DNA of 64,000 bases from Pampus argenteus (taxonomy: Eukaryota; Chordata; Actinopteri; Scombriformes; Stromateidae). Location of the stretch: the NCBI GenBank assembly GCA_036937835.1, contig CM072864.1:2477501-2541500 (forward strand). Direction: 5' to 3'. A program made the translations under genes and the position numbers. Under the pieces are notes generated by a model that saw nothing but the letters and a program-made list of their open reading frames with translations, searched no databases and had not been told where the DNA came from. Of this stretch, positions 26,901-39,554 are shown piece by piece. Numbering within the stretch: position 1 is the stretch's first letter; every line of letters begins with the position of its first letter.

Positions 26901-29900
26901 AATCTGCAGAGAAAATGTTTGAACCCGGTTCTCGTTCTCCCTGCAGAACCCGATGTTCTCTAGAATAACACAATACTGTGAGGTAAACAGGTCCATCCTT
27001 AATTTATTGTGGCAGGAAAATGGCATTTGACATGTTGGGAGTGTCAGAATTTCCTGAACAGACTAGTTTACCATTAGTGGTTTGATTAATACTGGTGGGG
27101 TAAAGAGAGAAAGAGAAAGAAAAAAAAAAGAGAGAGAGAGAGAGTTGATAACGACGGAGGAAGAGGGCAGGAGAGGTGAGGAGGAAAACAGCTCGACGGC
27201 AGCTCTTATCTCCAGCTCGTAGCTTGTATGCACCTGCACCCTGACAGCTTTTCAATTGACAGAGGGCACACATGCTCTTATTCCCTTTATCTTGTATCTC
27301 CACGCTCCTTCACTCTTCCTCTCCCATCTCTCCGTTCCTATCGCACCTGCGACCATCTTATATGCGCTAGTCCTCAGACTTCACTCCGTCTCTCGTAAAC
27401 ACTGAAGTGGACGTAGAGTAATTCATTCCTCTTAATGCCAACACTGTATCAGTGAATATATTGTCTTTCTCGGTTTCGACAGCTCCGTTGTTCTACGAGT
27501 CAAAACATTTCCATGAATATCATGTTGTGAAAGCTGCTTTCTGCAACCACAAAAAAAACAGAAAAACTGTTAGATAACCCTGTGTGTAAAGGTGTTAAAT
27601 TGCGTATTTCTCACTAATAAAATATTGCATATTGCACATCTTAAATACTCTTATCATCCCTGACTATCTACAGTATCTTCTAGTCTTCAAAATGGTACAT
27701 ATTTATCCGAAATGTTTTATTTCATTATTTTACCTCCGTGTATATCATACTGCAAATTGCTCTGATCCTTCACTTTATGAAGGGAATCCGTCTTAATCCA
27801 TCTTTAAATTACACCCTTCATCAACCTCTACATCGCTCTCGTGATACCTCTTCTCTTTCTTTTGTCCTTTCCAGAGTTTAACGATGACCACCCTAAAACA
27901 TCCTGTCACTGTTGTCCATAAAATCAAATGCAGGATCAATGCATTGGCTGCATCGCTCGTGACAGCTTTTTTCCTGACAGCAAGTTGAAAGTTTAGGTTG
28001 TAATGTGCACATTTAAAATTAAACTGGGTCAGATTTCAGTGAAACACACGCCGTGTTTTTGGTTGGTAGCTTTTCTCTCAGAGCACAGCAACAACGTGCA
28101 CTCTGGACTTGGCTTGTCAACGTGTGAGCGATCTCCGCGGCTGGTATCCTCTCACACAGACGGGGAGGATCTGACAAAAGCTGACTATTAAAGGCTAGTT
28201 CGACTACTTCTGTAACGGACAGCTGGCCTTGTTAAAATGTCTTGGATACTGACCTGAGAAGTTTGACGTGAGTATCTCTGCCCCGTCTATTACTTTCAGC
28301 CCTGAAGAGAAACTGTATCTAGACTCAAAAGATAACTCCTTCCACTTTCTTGTCACTCTCACTCTGTGATCTGTAATCCGATAGATAGCTAAAGCCTGTC
28401 AAATTAGCAGTGGTGTTTTGCATTTGCCAAGTGGTCATCAGTTATATGTAGGAATATCTGATCGCTAAGAAGCATCTTCCTCTTTGCAAACAATAATCAG
28501 TCATGAAGCAAAGAAGCCGAACTGTTGCAGAAATCATGTTTCAGTTTGTTTCCTACTTTCGCTTCAAAACTGTATCTCAGATCTCAGACTACAGGCTGCT
28601 GTTTGCCCATTACCGCTGTACCGTGTATCTGTATGCTCTCTGGTTCCTGTCGAACCCCAGAGTGCATGCAGCCAAAGTGGATTAACACATCACACACTCA
28701 TACACTGATACACATGCATATATACATATATGCACACACATACTTATAGAGAACATAAAACCAGAGTCTGTGTGACGTTTCTGCTCCATAGTTCTGATAT
28801 CTGAAACGTCAGATTTACGATGACCGCAGAGAAACTTTCCACACATATTTAGACGTTAGTAAGTGGTGTCAGTGGTGCATTGATTTAGCCCATTTTGACA
28901 ACAAACACACAGACACACTGTTAACCTCACACCTTAATCCATTCTTTAAAGCAACTCCCCGGAGGTTCGGGTTAGACTGGATTACAGAATGAATGAGAGC
29001 CTAATCCACTTTCTACAAACAGTAAAAGCAGCATATAATTGACCGTAAATGTAGCGCAGGAAACGTGAATCGTTTCATCTTCTCTGATAAAACACTCATG
29101 GATTCAGATTCATTCCCTCTTACGCACACACACACACGCACACACCTTCTCAACAAGCAGAGGATTAGAGGTATTATTGTACAGTATTCCCCAGAGGTGA
29201 GATCACCTGGTCTTCAACATCAGAAAAGATCAAAAACACGTTGGCGCAGCTCTAAATCTGAATGTATTGTCCTAAGCTGCTGATAACAGTGTTCAGTTGC
29301 TCCAGATTACTATGTGAAAGGTGAATTAACTCCACGGATGGCACACAATGACTTGTGTATACACAAGTATGGGGGGAAAACCCAGAGCGTCTTGTTATTG
29401 TCAGGCTTAAGACTGAAATGCAGGTGAAATACAGAAGCTATTTTGTCTGTTAGTTTTCTATTCTTTGTGTGTTATACTAAAGTTTGTTTAAAATATGAAA
29501 ATCTTCTGGTTAAAAAATCTGTTCTCAAGCTAAAACTAACCACCAGGAATGAGCACATTCTGCAGGACATGAAGTGTTTTGTAGTGTTTATTTTATTTAT
29601 TTTCTTCCCCCTTCGTAAATACTGATGAGATTTGCCACGCCTCGTTACTGGTGTGACACGAAATTTCACAGCGAGTCGAGGGCCAGGTCTCTCATGTGAA
29701 TTACAGTTAGCTGGTTTTTTTTTACAGACTGCAGTGGCAATAATTAGCTACCTTTTCCCTTGCTGTGGCTCATTACAAGTCCACAGTGAGAGACGAGGAT
29801 GGGGAAACAGGGTATTGTTAAAGTTAGCTTAATTAAAGCAGCCAATTAAAACACTTATCACATTAGTCAGGTTTGCTCTAGAGAATGCATGTATTTAACT

Positions 29901-30055
29901 AGTTAAAAATGAGGAAAGGAGCAGATCCCTATCTATCGTTGCTTATTAGTCTGCTGTGTGCCTGCCTATGTTGATGTGTGTGAGTTGGTGGCTGTGTTGT
30001 AGAAGCCCCAGGGAATAATATGTCCTTACTCCTGGAATCGCAAATTACTTTATGT

Positions 30056-30110
<55 letters not shown>

Positions 30111-32338
30111 TTACCTCACGTTTACTTCCGTCTTGCAGGCAGCTTGGTAGAATTGCTCCTTGCTCTGTTCGTACTTTTCCAAATTCTAAAAACATGCACA
30201 CATAAGACAAGACAGGAAGACACAAACAGAAAACATTAGCTAAGAACTTTTAAAACTTTTCAGGACTCTTTTAAAGGTTTGGTAGTTTCAGATTGAGAAT
30301 CAGATGTTGAGCAGCGGCTTCATGTTGTAAAAAGCGATAGATGATAGATGAGTTTCTGTCTCTGACGACTACAAACGTGACGTTCTGTACTGGCTGGACA
30401 TTTTACCAGATGAGTAAGATGTAAATAAAAGAAAACAACTTCTTGTATGGTCAGCATACCACCCTGAACACGCCCGATCTCGTCTGATCTCGGAAGCTAA
30501 GCAGGGTCGGGCCTGGTTAGTACTTGGATGGGAGACCGCCTGGGAATACCAGGTGCTGTACCCCCTTCCCATGGGCCCACCACACATGGGAGGGATCTAA
30601 CGGTGCAAAGAGAGATGGGCGGCAGTCGGAGGTGGGGACCCTGGCGGTCCGACCCCCAGTTCCCTGCTGAAGCTGCTGCCCCCGCGACCCGACAAACGGA
30701 TAAGCGGAAGAAGACGAACGAACGAACAACTTCTTGTGTGTGTAATGACGATCCTGACATCCTGAACATACTAAAGACTGTCCTCACATCGGACCAAAAC
30801 ATGTATTTTCTCTACTGCATTTCTTCTTTGGTCTCTCCCTCACCTTATAAACCATAAACCGAACCACACAGCAGACCTCAGGCCTCCTCCTTTTTTCACA
30901 CAAAAACCAAAACACAGTGTGTTGGTAGATGTGAACTTGTGTTTTCATCCTTAGGAAGGTTTTGGGATTCCAGCCTCTTCCAGTGAAACCGGAGAGCAGC
31001 AGTAATGAGTTGCATTACTCATACATTTTTTAGAGGAATTGTGATTTCTGACTTTGTAGCTTGCCCGGCGAGCACCAAACCCCAAGCAGGCAGTGGTATT
31101 ATGATAAAACAAGCAGCTAATCCACAACAACTGCAGCCTCTCCTCTGCTGATCCTCCTAGCTTAGGCCTTCCAGCACCCAGTATCCCCCCCAAATATTTA
31201 ACCAGCAAACTGTACCAGCTGGAGAGGGTAGGATGACGAGGGAAGAAGAGGGGAGAAAAAGCTCGAAGGGAGGTAAGAGAGAAAGAAAGAAAGAGAAGAA
31301 GCAGAAGGTAAGAGGAAAGAGAATAGAGGGGTTGTGAACTGGGATGTTTTGGGTAAAATCATTTAGTAGGGTTGGATTGGTCTGTGTGTGCATATAGATG
31401 CAAGAATTTTATCTTTTTATCTCCAATAATAATTATAATAATAATAATAACAATCTCTTAACAGAGAACAAGTGTTTGATAGAGTCTGTGTTTGTTTTCC
31501 AAGATATGAGTTGGTTCATATACAGAAATGTTTGGCTTTTTAGTCCAGGATTGTCTACCCAGTCCAGTATCACTGTTATATGGAAGAAATTTAAGTTAAA
31601 TTTGAAGCTCCGGGATTCAAGGCCTTGGAGCTGCTCATCCTTTCAACCTGTGAAACTAACATTGGCTTAAAAGTGCGTAATTTATACCATAACTGGCCAA
31701 CTTTATAGCCATAATCCATAATATAATGCCACTTTTGACATACTGTTTTATCCCATTTGAGAATTATTGAGTAATGCCATGTCTACAATTAATGTAATAT
31801 CCTTATAAATGTGGAAGAACAGTAGGCAGGTTTACATGCTATAGATGTGTCTCTTCAACATCTGTTGGCTAAAAACAATGTTATTTTGTTAAAAGGTAAT
31901 AAACTGGAAATACAGCAGATCAGTACATGCAGCCGCTCACACAGGTCACAAGTAGAGCATCATCGATTGCTCCATCCTGACCGCATGTGGTGACTTTTTG
32001 TTTTTCACTCGCATGTATATCATGCATTATAAGAAAATACACACAGTTGGTTAAGTAGACAAAAAATAAAAAAATAAAAAAAAGTGGTCAAAAACACTGG
32101 TCTGCAGGTGGGTGGCGAAAAGAAAACCCTCTCAGACACACACACACACATACATAATACACACATGCTGCTCTTTGATCCAGTCTTTTAACCCACACAC
32201 ACTCCCACTTCATCTAACCTTTTGGTCTGACCTGATGGTGGCAGCGATATTCACCGAGCAACACAAAAGAACTTTATACAATGTCATACTATTGACCCTG
32301 GACCCTGTGGGGGCCCGCGTGTGTGCGTGTGTGTAGGT

Positions 32339-32373
<35 letters not shown>

Positions 32374-33710
32374 TGTGACTGGACTTATGCTCTATATGCT
32401 TGAATGTATGTGTTCCCATCTACTTAAGTACGTCTTATATTTTTCTCTTGCAGCCATTCAGGGGTCACAGAGATCACTAATGGACTCGTAGCGAGCTCAT
32501 TGTTCTGAACGTTACAGTAGCTGCAACTTATAAAGAACAAAGAAAAAAAAAGAAGAAAAGAAAGAAAGAAAGAAAGAAAGAAAGAAAAAAGTCGGGGCAT
32601 GCTGGAAAAAATGACAAAAAATAAAATGATGAACATACATGAAGCATTTTACCAACATCACTCAAGCTTTGAATGATGAAAACATATAGACGGTAAAAAA
32701 AAATGAATACATCATAAATACCACCTTTCCCTCTCTGTCTGTTACTTCTTTTTTTAATTTTAATGGCAATAGTTAAAATCCTAATATCCACATAACGTTA
32801 GTAGATGGAAACATACATTTATTGACATTTTCTTTTGCTGATTTTCTGGGTAAATACGGGTTAAATGAACATGTGCATGCTGGTGTTTTACTCCATCTAG
32901 CAGGTTGAAGCCTCTGTATTAGTTTGAGAGGTAAGATTGGTCATATGGCACATTGGACAGTTGTATTTTGTTTTAAAGATCTGCTTTTTTTTCTTGTTCT
33001 GAACACAAGTTTGTTCACTTTGTGTCTCGGTGGCTCCGCAGGTTCAGCTGAAGATCTGCGTTAAAATCAGTTCATCTGTCTGAATCAAATATAGGAGTAT
33101 TCATACAGTATTCTCTCAGAGTGTATAAAAAAAACTGTACACAAGCACTTTTTTTACTTTGCTCAGGCAAGATAATGAGGCAACTGTAATGCTAGCCACA
33201 ACTCTGCAATGTTTTGTAACGTTAACTTATTATGAAACTCATATCTTCATCTCCAGATGGGTGCAGCCTCAGTGGAAATGCTGCTAACAAGCTAAACTAA
33301 TAAGCAGATTCGAAGCACTCGCTGTAGCATATTGAGCAGATAGCTGCTCGCAGGATGAAAGCGTTTAACTTTGACTCGGTTTACATAGAGCCCAGAGTGT
33401 ATGCATTTCCATAAGAAAAAGCAACACAGCAGAAAAGTGGAGTTTAAATACAGTATTAAACAAAACAAACTCTGTTGATTCTGAATCTGGTCATGAGGCC
33501 AAACTGCTCCGTCGATTGCAAAACAATGAGGTGTAATGAACACACACATATAAAACACCCATATATGTGATGTCAGTGTGTGTGTGTGAATAAGATATCA
33601 TTTGTGAACATTTGTGAACGTGCGTATGTTTACAGTATGCGCATGTTTGTTTAATAAATCCTGAGTCTCACTGTTTAGCCAGATATAAAGGTGTTGCCAT
33701 GGAGTAAAGC

Positions 33711-33741
<31 letters not shown>

Positions 33742-33882
33742 AGTTTGCAGATATTTCTGGTGCACTACGTGGAGGCCCCTGCTGACAGCGTGTCAAGCAA
33801 CCTGTCAGACTTAGAGGAGGATTATTATCTCCTTCTGTACGCTCTATTTCCACCAGCTTCAAACTATACTCTACTATGACAG

Positions 33883-33921
<39 letters not shown>

Positions 33922-34519
33922 TGTGTGAGAGAGACAGAGAGAAAATGAGAAAGAGACACAATAAGAAGAATTATGATGGTATTAAAATGTGCATGTGAAA
34001 CTATCAAAAGATGCTGTATGTTCCACATCCACCACTGGTTTTCTGGTGTGTTTCAGTCAAATCGATTATCCAACATCTGGATTGTAAAAAATCAAAAAAC
34101 AATTTCTTCTTCAGTGTTTTAGTACTCGGTACAGCGTTTTAGATCTTTGTGTTTGTGTTATGTCTTGTGAATATAAAAGCAAAAAAAATAAAGAATTGTA
34201 ATGCAGCATCCGCCAAAGACACGTTCAACATACATTCTTTACATTTCTTAAAAATCAATCATGAACCCTTTTGAATCCACTGTCCACTGTTGGGAGTTTA
34301 GGTTACATCCCAAACCGGGAGGTAAGTTAATGCAAAGGGTGAGATAACGTTGACATACGCCTGGCACAGTTTGGCTCGAAAACTAAACTAAGCCTCAAGA
34401 ACGGCATAATGTGGCTTCTGGTGCAGTCTAGAAACACACTGAGTCCTGCAGATAGACACACACATTCACACAAACATACAGTATGCAACACACATACATA
34501 CATGTCTGTCTCTCTGTTG

Positions 34520-34562
<43 letters not shown>

Positions 34563-34705
34563 CGGTCTGTCTGCAAACATCTTAAGCCCAGCAGCAAACA
34601 CAGCTTGTGCCACCCGTATGCCAGCCTGCCAGTCTTCTACTCCCTCTGCAAACCCAACCTGTTACTAATGAGACTTACACAAATAGCCAGGCATCTGACT
34701 CCAAG

Positions 34706-34739
<34 letters not shown>

Positions 34740-37700
34740 AGTCTACTCATCAAGGTAATAAATGTTTACTTATGCAGTCTGCATGGTAATTAGATTACAG
34801 ATTTTGGTGACTATGGTGACGTCCGTCTGTTATTTCAACTATTCAGCCACAGAAGTAAAGAAGGAAGAGAAAGAAGGAAAGAAACTTCCGTTTCTCGTCT
34901 TTTTTCTCTTTTTTTTTTAACGGATTGGACATGCCTAGTTTCCAAAAACCCCCAAACTTCAAGTTTAACCAACCAAACAAGAAAAAAGCTTATTGCTCGA
35001 GTCAGTGACTACCAAGTACTCTATCCGCTTATGTTAGCTTATGACAGACTCTAAACATAACCTCTACTCACACACACGGGCACACATTTTGGGTTTTTTT
35101 AACTAGTGGGGCTACAGTAAGTCTCCAAGCTTTATTCAAAACTCACTACAGGATTTTCTGTCTTTTGATTTTATAATCAAGTCACAATAATTATTTCCAA
35201 TGTGAATGAATGAAAGGCTTAGCGAGAGAATGGATGAACACACATGCAGAGGAGCAGCTGTAACACTCTAGTGATGGCACTCCAACGTTATGGTTGGCCC
35301 ATGTGACTCCTTCTGCTCCTATCACTCCCTTCGGAGAAGCGGTCTGCCTTTCGCCACGGTAAACAGAACATAATACTTTGATTATACACATAATGTCCAG
35401 TAAAGGTCTTCTCCATCTGTGAACTGGAGGAGTGCTTCCCCCTGAGAGCCCGTGTAAAGGTCCTTCTCGTGTGGCGACCGGTGAGGTTGATACTTAAAAT
35501 CGAGACCAACGGCTTCCACACCTTTTCTGTCTGGTAAATGTCAGACAGACAGATGAAAGGGAATGAAAGGGCTTGTAAGGGCTCTCTGGAGATGCTCCAG
35601 CTGGCTAAAATCTGTGCTCTCTTCTCTGAATCACACCGAACATATATATGTGTATATTTTCCTTCTTATTTTCCGCTGTGGCAGCTAGTTTGAATTTACT
35701 TTAGACACGTTATGCACATTGAAACATATATGTAATAGACTTTGCATTAATAAGATGGTTAAGATCCTGAAGAGTTGTAGTGATTTAATACAAATATACG
35801 AACACAGAACCAACCAGTGTCCCATTTATAAAGGTTTCAGAAAACAGAAGAGAATAAGAAAGGCTGGCAGCCAAACACAATATTGATGCGATTGTCACTG
35901 TTATGGTACTTTTCAGTGTTGCTGGACCGGACTCACACTGTTTATGCCGTTCATGTTGCGACACCTAATAAGAGTGTCCAACACAGGCCATTTATATTCA
36001 TTCACTTTCTGTCATGCTGCTGCGGCTGAGTGAATATGCACAAATCATGTGGAGAATTATTGTGTTGTATTGTGTGTTTGTGTGTGTGTGTGTTTAGTAT
36101 TTGCAACTTTGGGCGCCAGTGGAAGCCTCTAATGATGAATGAATGTTTCTGTGTGCGTGTTTGTGTACATGTTGTACCCTTTTCTCCAGTTGTGCCAGCT
36201 GCTCCTTGTAGAAGGCATCCAGCGCTTTCAGCTGTGAATCTTTCTTCTGTAGCTGCTGAGCCTGCAAGACGACACACACAGAGGTGCATTAAACACTGTG
36301 AAATGCTGCATTTTCTTACACTACAGAGCCGGAGATTAGTGAAGTCTACAGTAGCAGCAGTACTTTCTTTATTGTTTGCTCTTTTTCATATGAAAATTAA
36401 AATTTCAGTGATAATATTCTATTGTGGTGCTCTGATATGATCCAATAGTTTATTAACGGGACAGGAAATGAGATAAATAAATAATGTTAGATGACTGGAA
36501 AAAAATGTCCCTGTCTAACCTCCTTAATTTCAGTTTGACAGGTATTGTTGGGACAAAAACAATAAAACCAATATGTGTATTTGACCATAAAAAAATAAAA
36601 ATTAAAGGATGATAATAAAAAAGAAGAAGGGGTCACAGGAAAGTGGTCGAGGTAAGAGTTTGCTGAGTGCTGGTGTTTAATGAGGCAGGCACAAAGGACA
36701 TAATTTAGTGGATGTGTCAGATATTGTCCCAGAGACCCAATTATTATATTTTTTATTCAGAGGTCCATCACAACCACACATGTGGTTCATCTGTGGAACA
36801 TGCAATGGTGACACAAAGTTAAGGGACCAAAGGCTGCGATACCTCAACCTTATACGTTTGATCTGGAAATTATTTGAGACCATTTTATCGGAGCTAATTG
36901 AGACAAAGAATTAGTGTTTCATGCAGGAGCTGAAACAGCAGCGGGAATTCATTCTCCACCATTAAATATGATTCATTTTTACTTTCATCATAATGATAGA
37001 AAGACATTTAGAGATCTGCAAAGTTTATTTTAATGATACATACTAGTATGAGACACCCGAACAAATGGTCCAACACAGGCGCTCTTTTGACCATGATATG
37101 GAGAGCAGTACGGCACCCTCCGAAAATGCCACAACGCTTAAATTACACCTATCCGTCCATCTATCCGTCCATCTATCCGTCCGTTGTACCCGTGTTTGTG
37201 GCAGCACAGAAAATCACGGCACACAGCGTCTAGCCACAGATCTTGTTATTTTCTAGTATTTATGAAGAACTGAAGGTGACAAACACACACACACATATGT
37301 TCAGAAAACACAGGTGTGGGAAAGCATACTGACAAACAGGCTCATATATTCACATGCAAACAAGCACATGCACACTGACTGAATGACTGGAGAAAATAAA
37401 AACAGCATCTGTGAGAGGGCTACACAGTAGAAAGGTAAATGAAACTGAGGTGTGCAGTACAACATTAGAAGAGACAAGAGAGGAGGAGAAGAAAAAAAGA
37501 CAAAAAGGTGCAGAAAGTGAGATGCATGAGAAATGTAAGAAAGGGTTAAAGTATTATAGTATAATAGTATTATAGTATATACCAATAACAGTATTAAATC
37601 AGTGTCCGGCTGGCTGGTGTATTAGCATTTTTAATTGTAATATGTCCATATGGCCAACTCCTGCAACTTCCTTCATCGTGACGTTTGTAGGGATTTATTT

Positions 37701-39510
37701 ATAAATGCTGCCTCAATAGACAAACTTGACAGAGATAGACAAACAGAAGTTGGGAAAGATGTACGGATAGCTGTGGAGAGATGGAAGGGGAAATAACCGG
37801 GGCTGATCAAAGGATATGAAATGGGTAACTGTGGGAGGAGTGGATGTAATTATTTGGATGGAGGGGCAGAAAGAAGCAAGGAACCAGGAGAGAGGAGAGA
37901 AGTGCTGAAGACAGAGACGAGTAGAAAGAAGACAATAAATGTGAGCAACACTGAAGGGAGCTGGGAGGAGTTCAATTTGCTTTCAATTAAATCAAATCAA
38001 AGAGGATTTTTCTTTTTGAGTCGCTGCAATTTAGAGATATTTTAATTTTTCAATTGTAAAGAATTATGTTTTGATAGCAATAATTGAGAATAAGTCTAAT
38101 CAGAACATTAACTGTAGTTTCAAAGTCTTTAAAATGACCCTCAGTCTGTGGAAGAGGATGGATTGATGGATGGATGGATGGATGGATGGATGGATGGATG
38201 GATGGATGGATGGGTTATTATGGAGCTTACCATTACATCTATCTCATCTGCTGACTAGAGGAGTTGGGAAACAGGAAGTAGAAAGAATAAGAGAACGGGC
38301 AGAGAAACAAAGCAAGAGAAAAGACCAAGAGGAAGGAAGAGAGAAGCACAAATCAGTAGTTATTCAAACCTGCAGAAACGTCATTTTCATCCTTGTAGAG
38401 ATTCCAACATTTCCATAAAAAACATGGCATCTGGGGTTTGCAAACATCAATCATTATCAATATATCAGTTTCATATTGAACCACGACTGGCTCCAAACTA
38501 GTTTCTGATGTTCATGCTCATACGTCTTAAACTTAAAAAAACAACAACCCTCAGTTAAACTTACAAAGCGTCTTATAAGCACATCAATTTTCAATCAGAT
38601 AAAGAGACAAGAAACTCATTTTCACATTTTTGGTTAAAATTACATCTTCCTAAAAGTCCTAAAGACTATATTTTAAAAAGACTTGATATGCTGGAAGCTT
38701 TTTTATCAGTGTGATTTTGTTTTTGCAGCATTTTGGGGCTTTTTTTTCCTGCACATGACAGACTTGCTACAGATATAAAGGAGCAGATATAGTTAATAAA
38801 GCTTATATTGGTGCCAGATGGGTGTATGTCACGTTGGGAAGTTTCAATAATAACTAGCAGAACATCTCTGAGATTGACTGTCTGTCACTATTCGAACTAA
38901 CCCTAATGCGCCAATTCCTACACATCTGGTACTCCCAGCAAATTAATGCCAATCAATATTTTTAAAAGCACCATCGTTCCACTATTTTTGACTAACAGCA
39001 CTGTGGCACCAAAAAGCAGCATCAGTGCAGAACAACTGAGGTAAAGAGAGTTTACACACGCACACACACACTTTGAGGAGGAGAAAGATTCATCATAATT
39101 ATCAGGACTGCTGAACGCCAAATCAAATCAAAGCCGATCGCCTTTGTTTCATAAACAGACCTTAACTGAGGAGAGACAAAGAGCGAGCGGCGTTCTTGAT
39201 GTGAAAGATACTTCCACTGTCGGCTGTAAAATGCAGCTGGTGCATGTTAAAGCAGGTAAAAAGAGAGACTGAGATTGCTCATGTGTTAATTTTATATGTT
39301 AGACAAGTATCTGTTTGGCAGGGATTAAGCAGAAACAGAATGGATTTAATTAAAAATAAACTGCAGCTCTCCTTCCTATCTGTGTCTCTCTGTGTTGGTC
39401 CTGTTTTAATTTGCAGTCAGAGAAGAAACTGCAAGTGAATCAGATGACTCCTCTGGTGTCCCTCCAGGGGCCTGCGAGTCTATGGTAGATAACAGCCAGC
39501 CAGGCGTGAC

Positions 39511-39554
<44 letters not shown>

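Larger units (their letters stand above)
24074..30114. other. chchd6 intron 6 (6.0 kb)
   Basis: Holds CA/CACACG arrays (25205-25265, 25411-25447), the GAG run and a candidate conserved non-coding stretch at 24900-25150. No exon or mobile element was recognised. Confidence 0.65.

Noticed and set aside
30447..30560. A functional 5S rRNA gene
   Set aside because: The 5' end is rearranged, the 3' stem and T-run terminator are missing, and the sequence is part of a retroposed element with target duplications.
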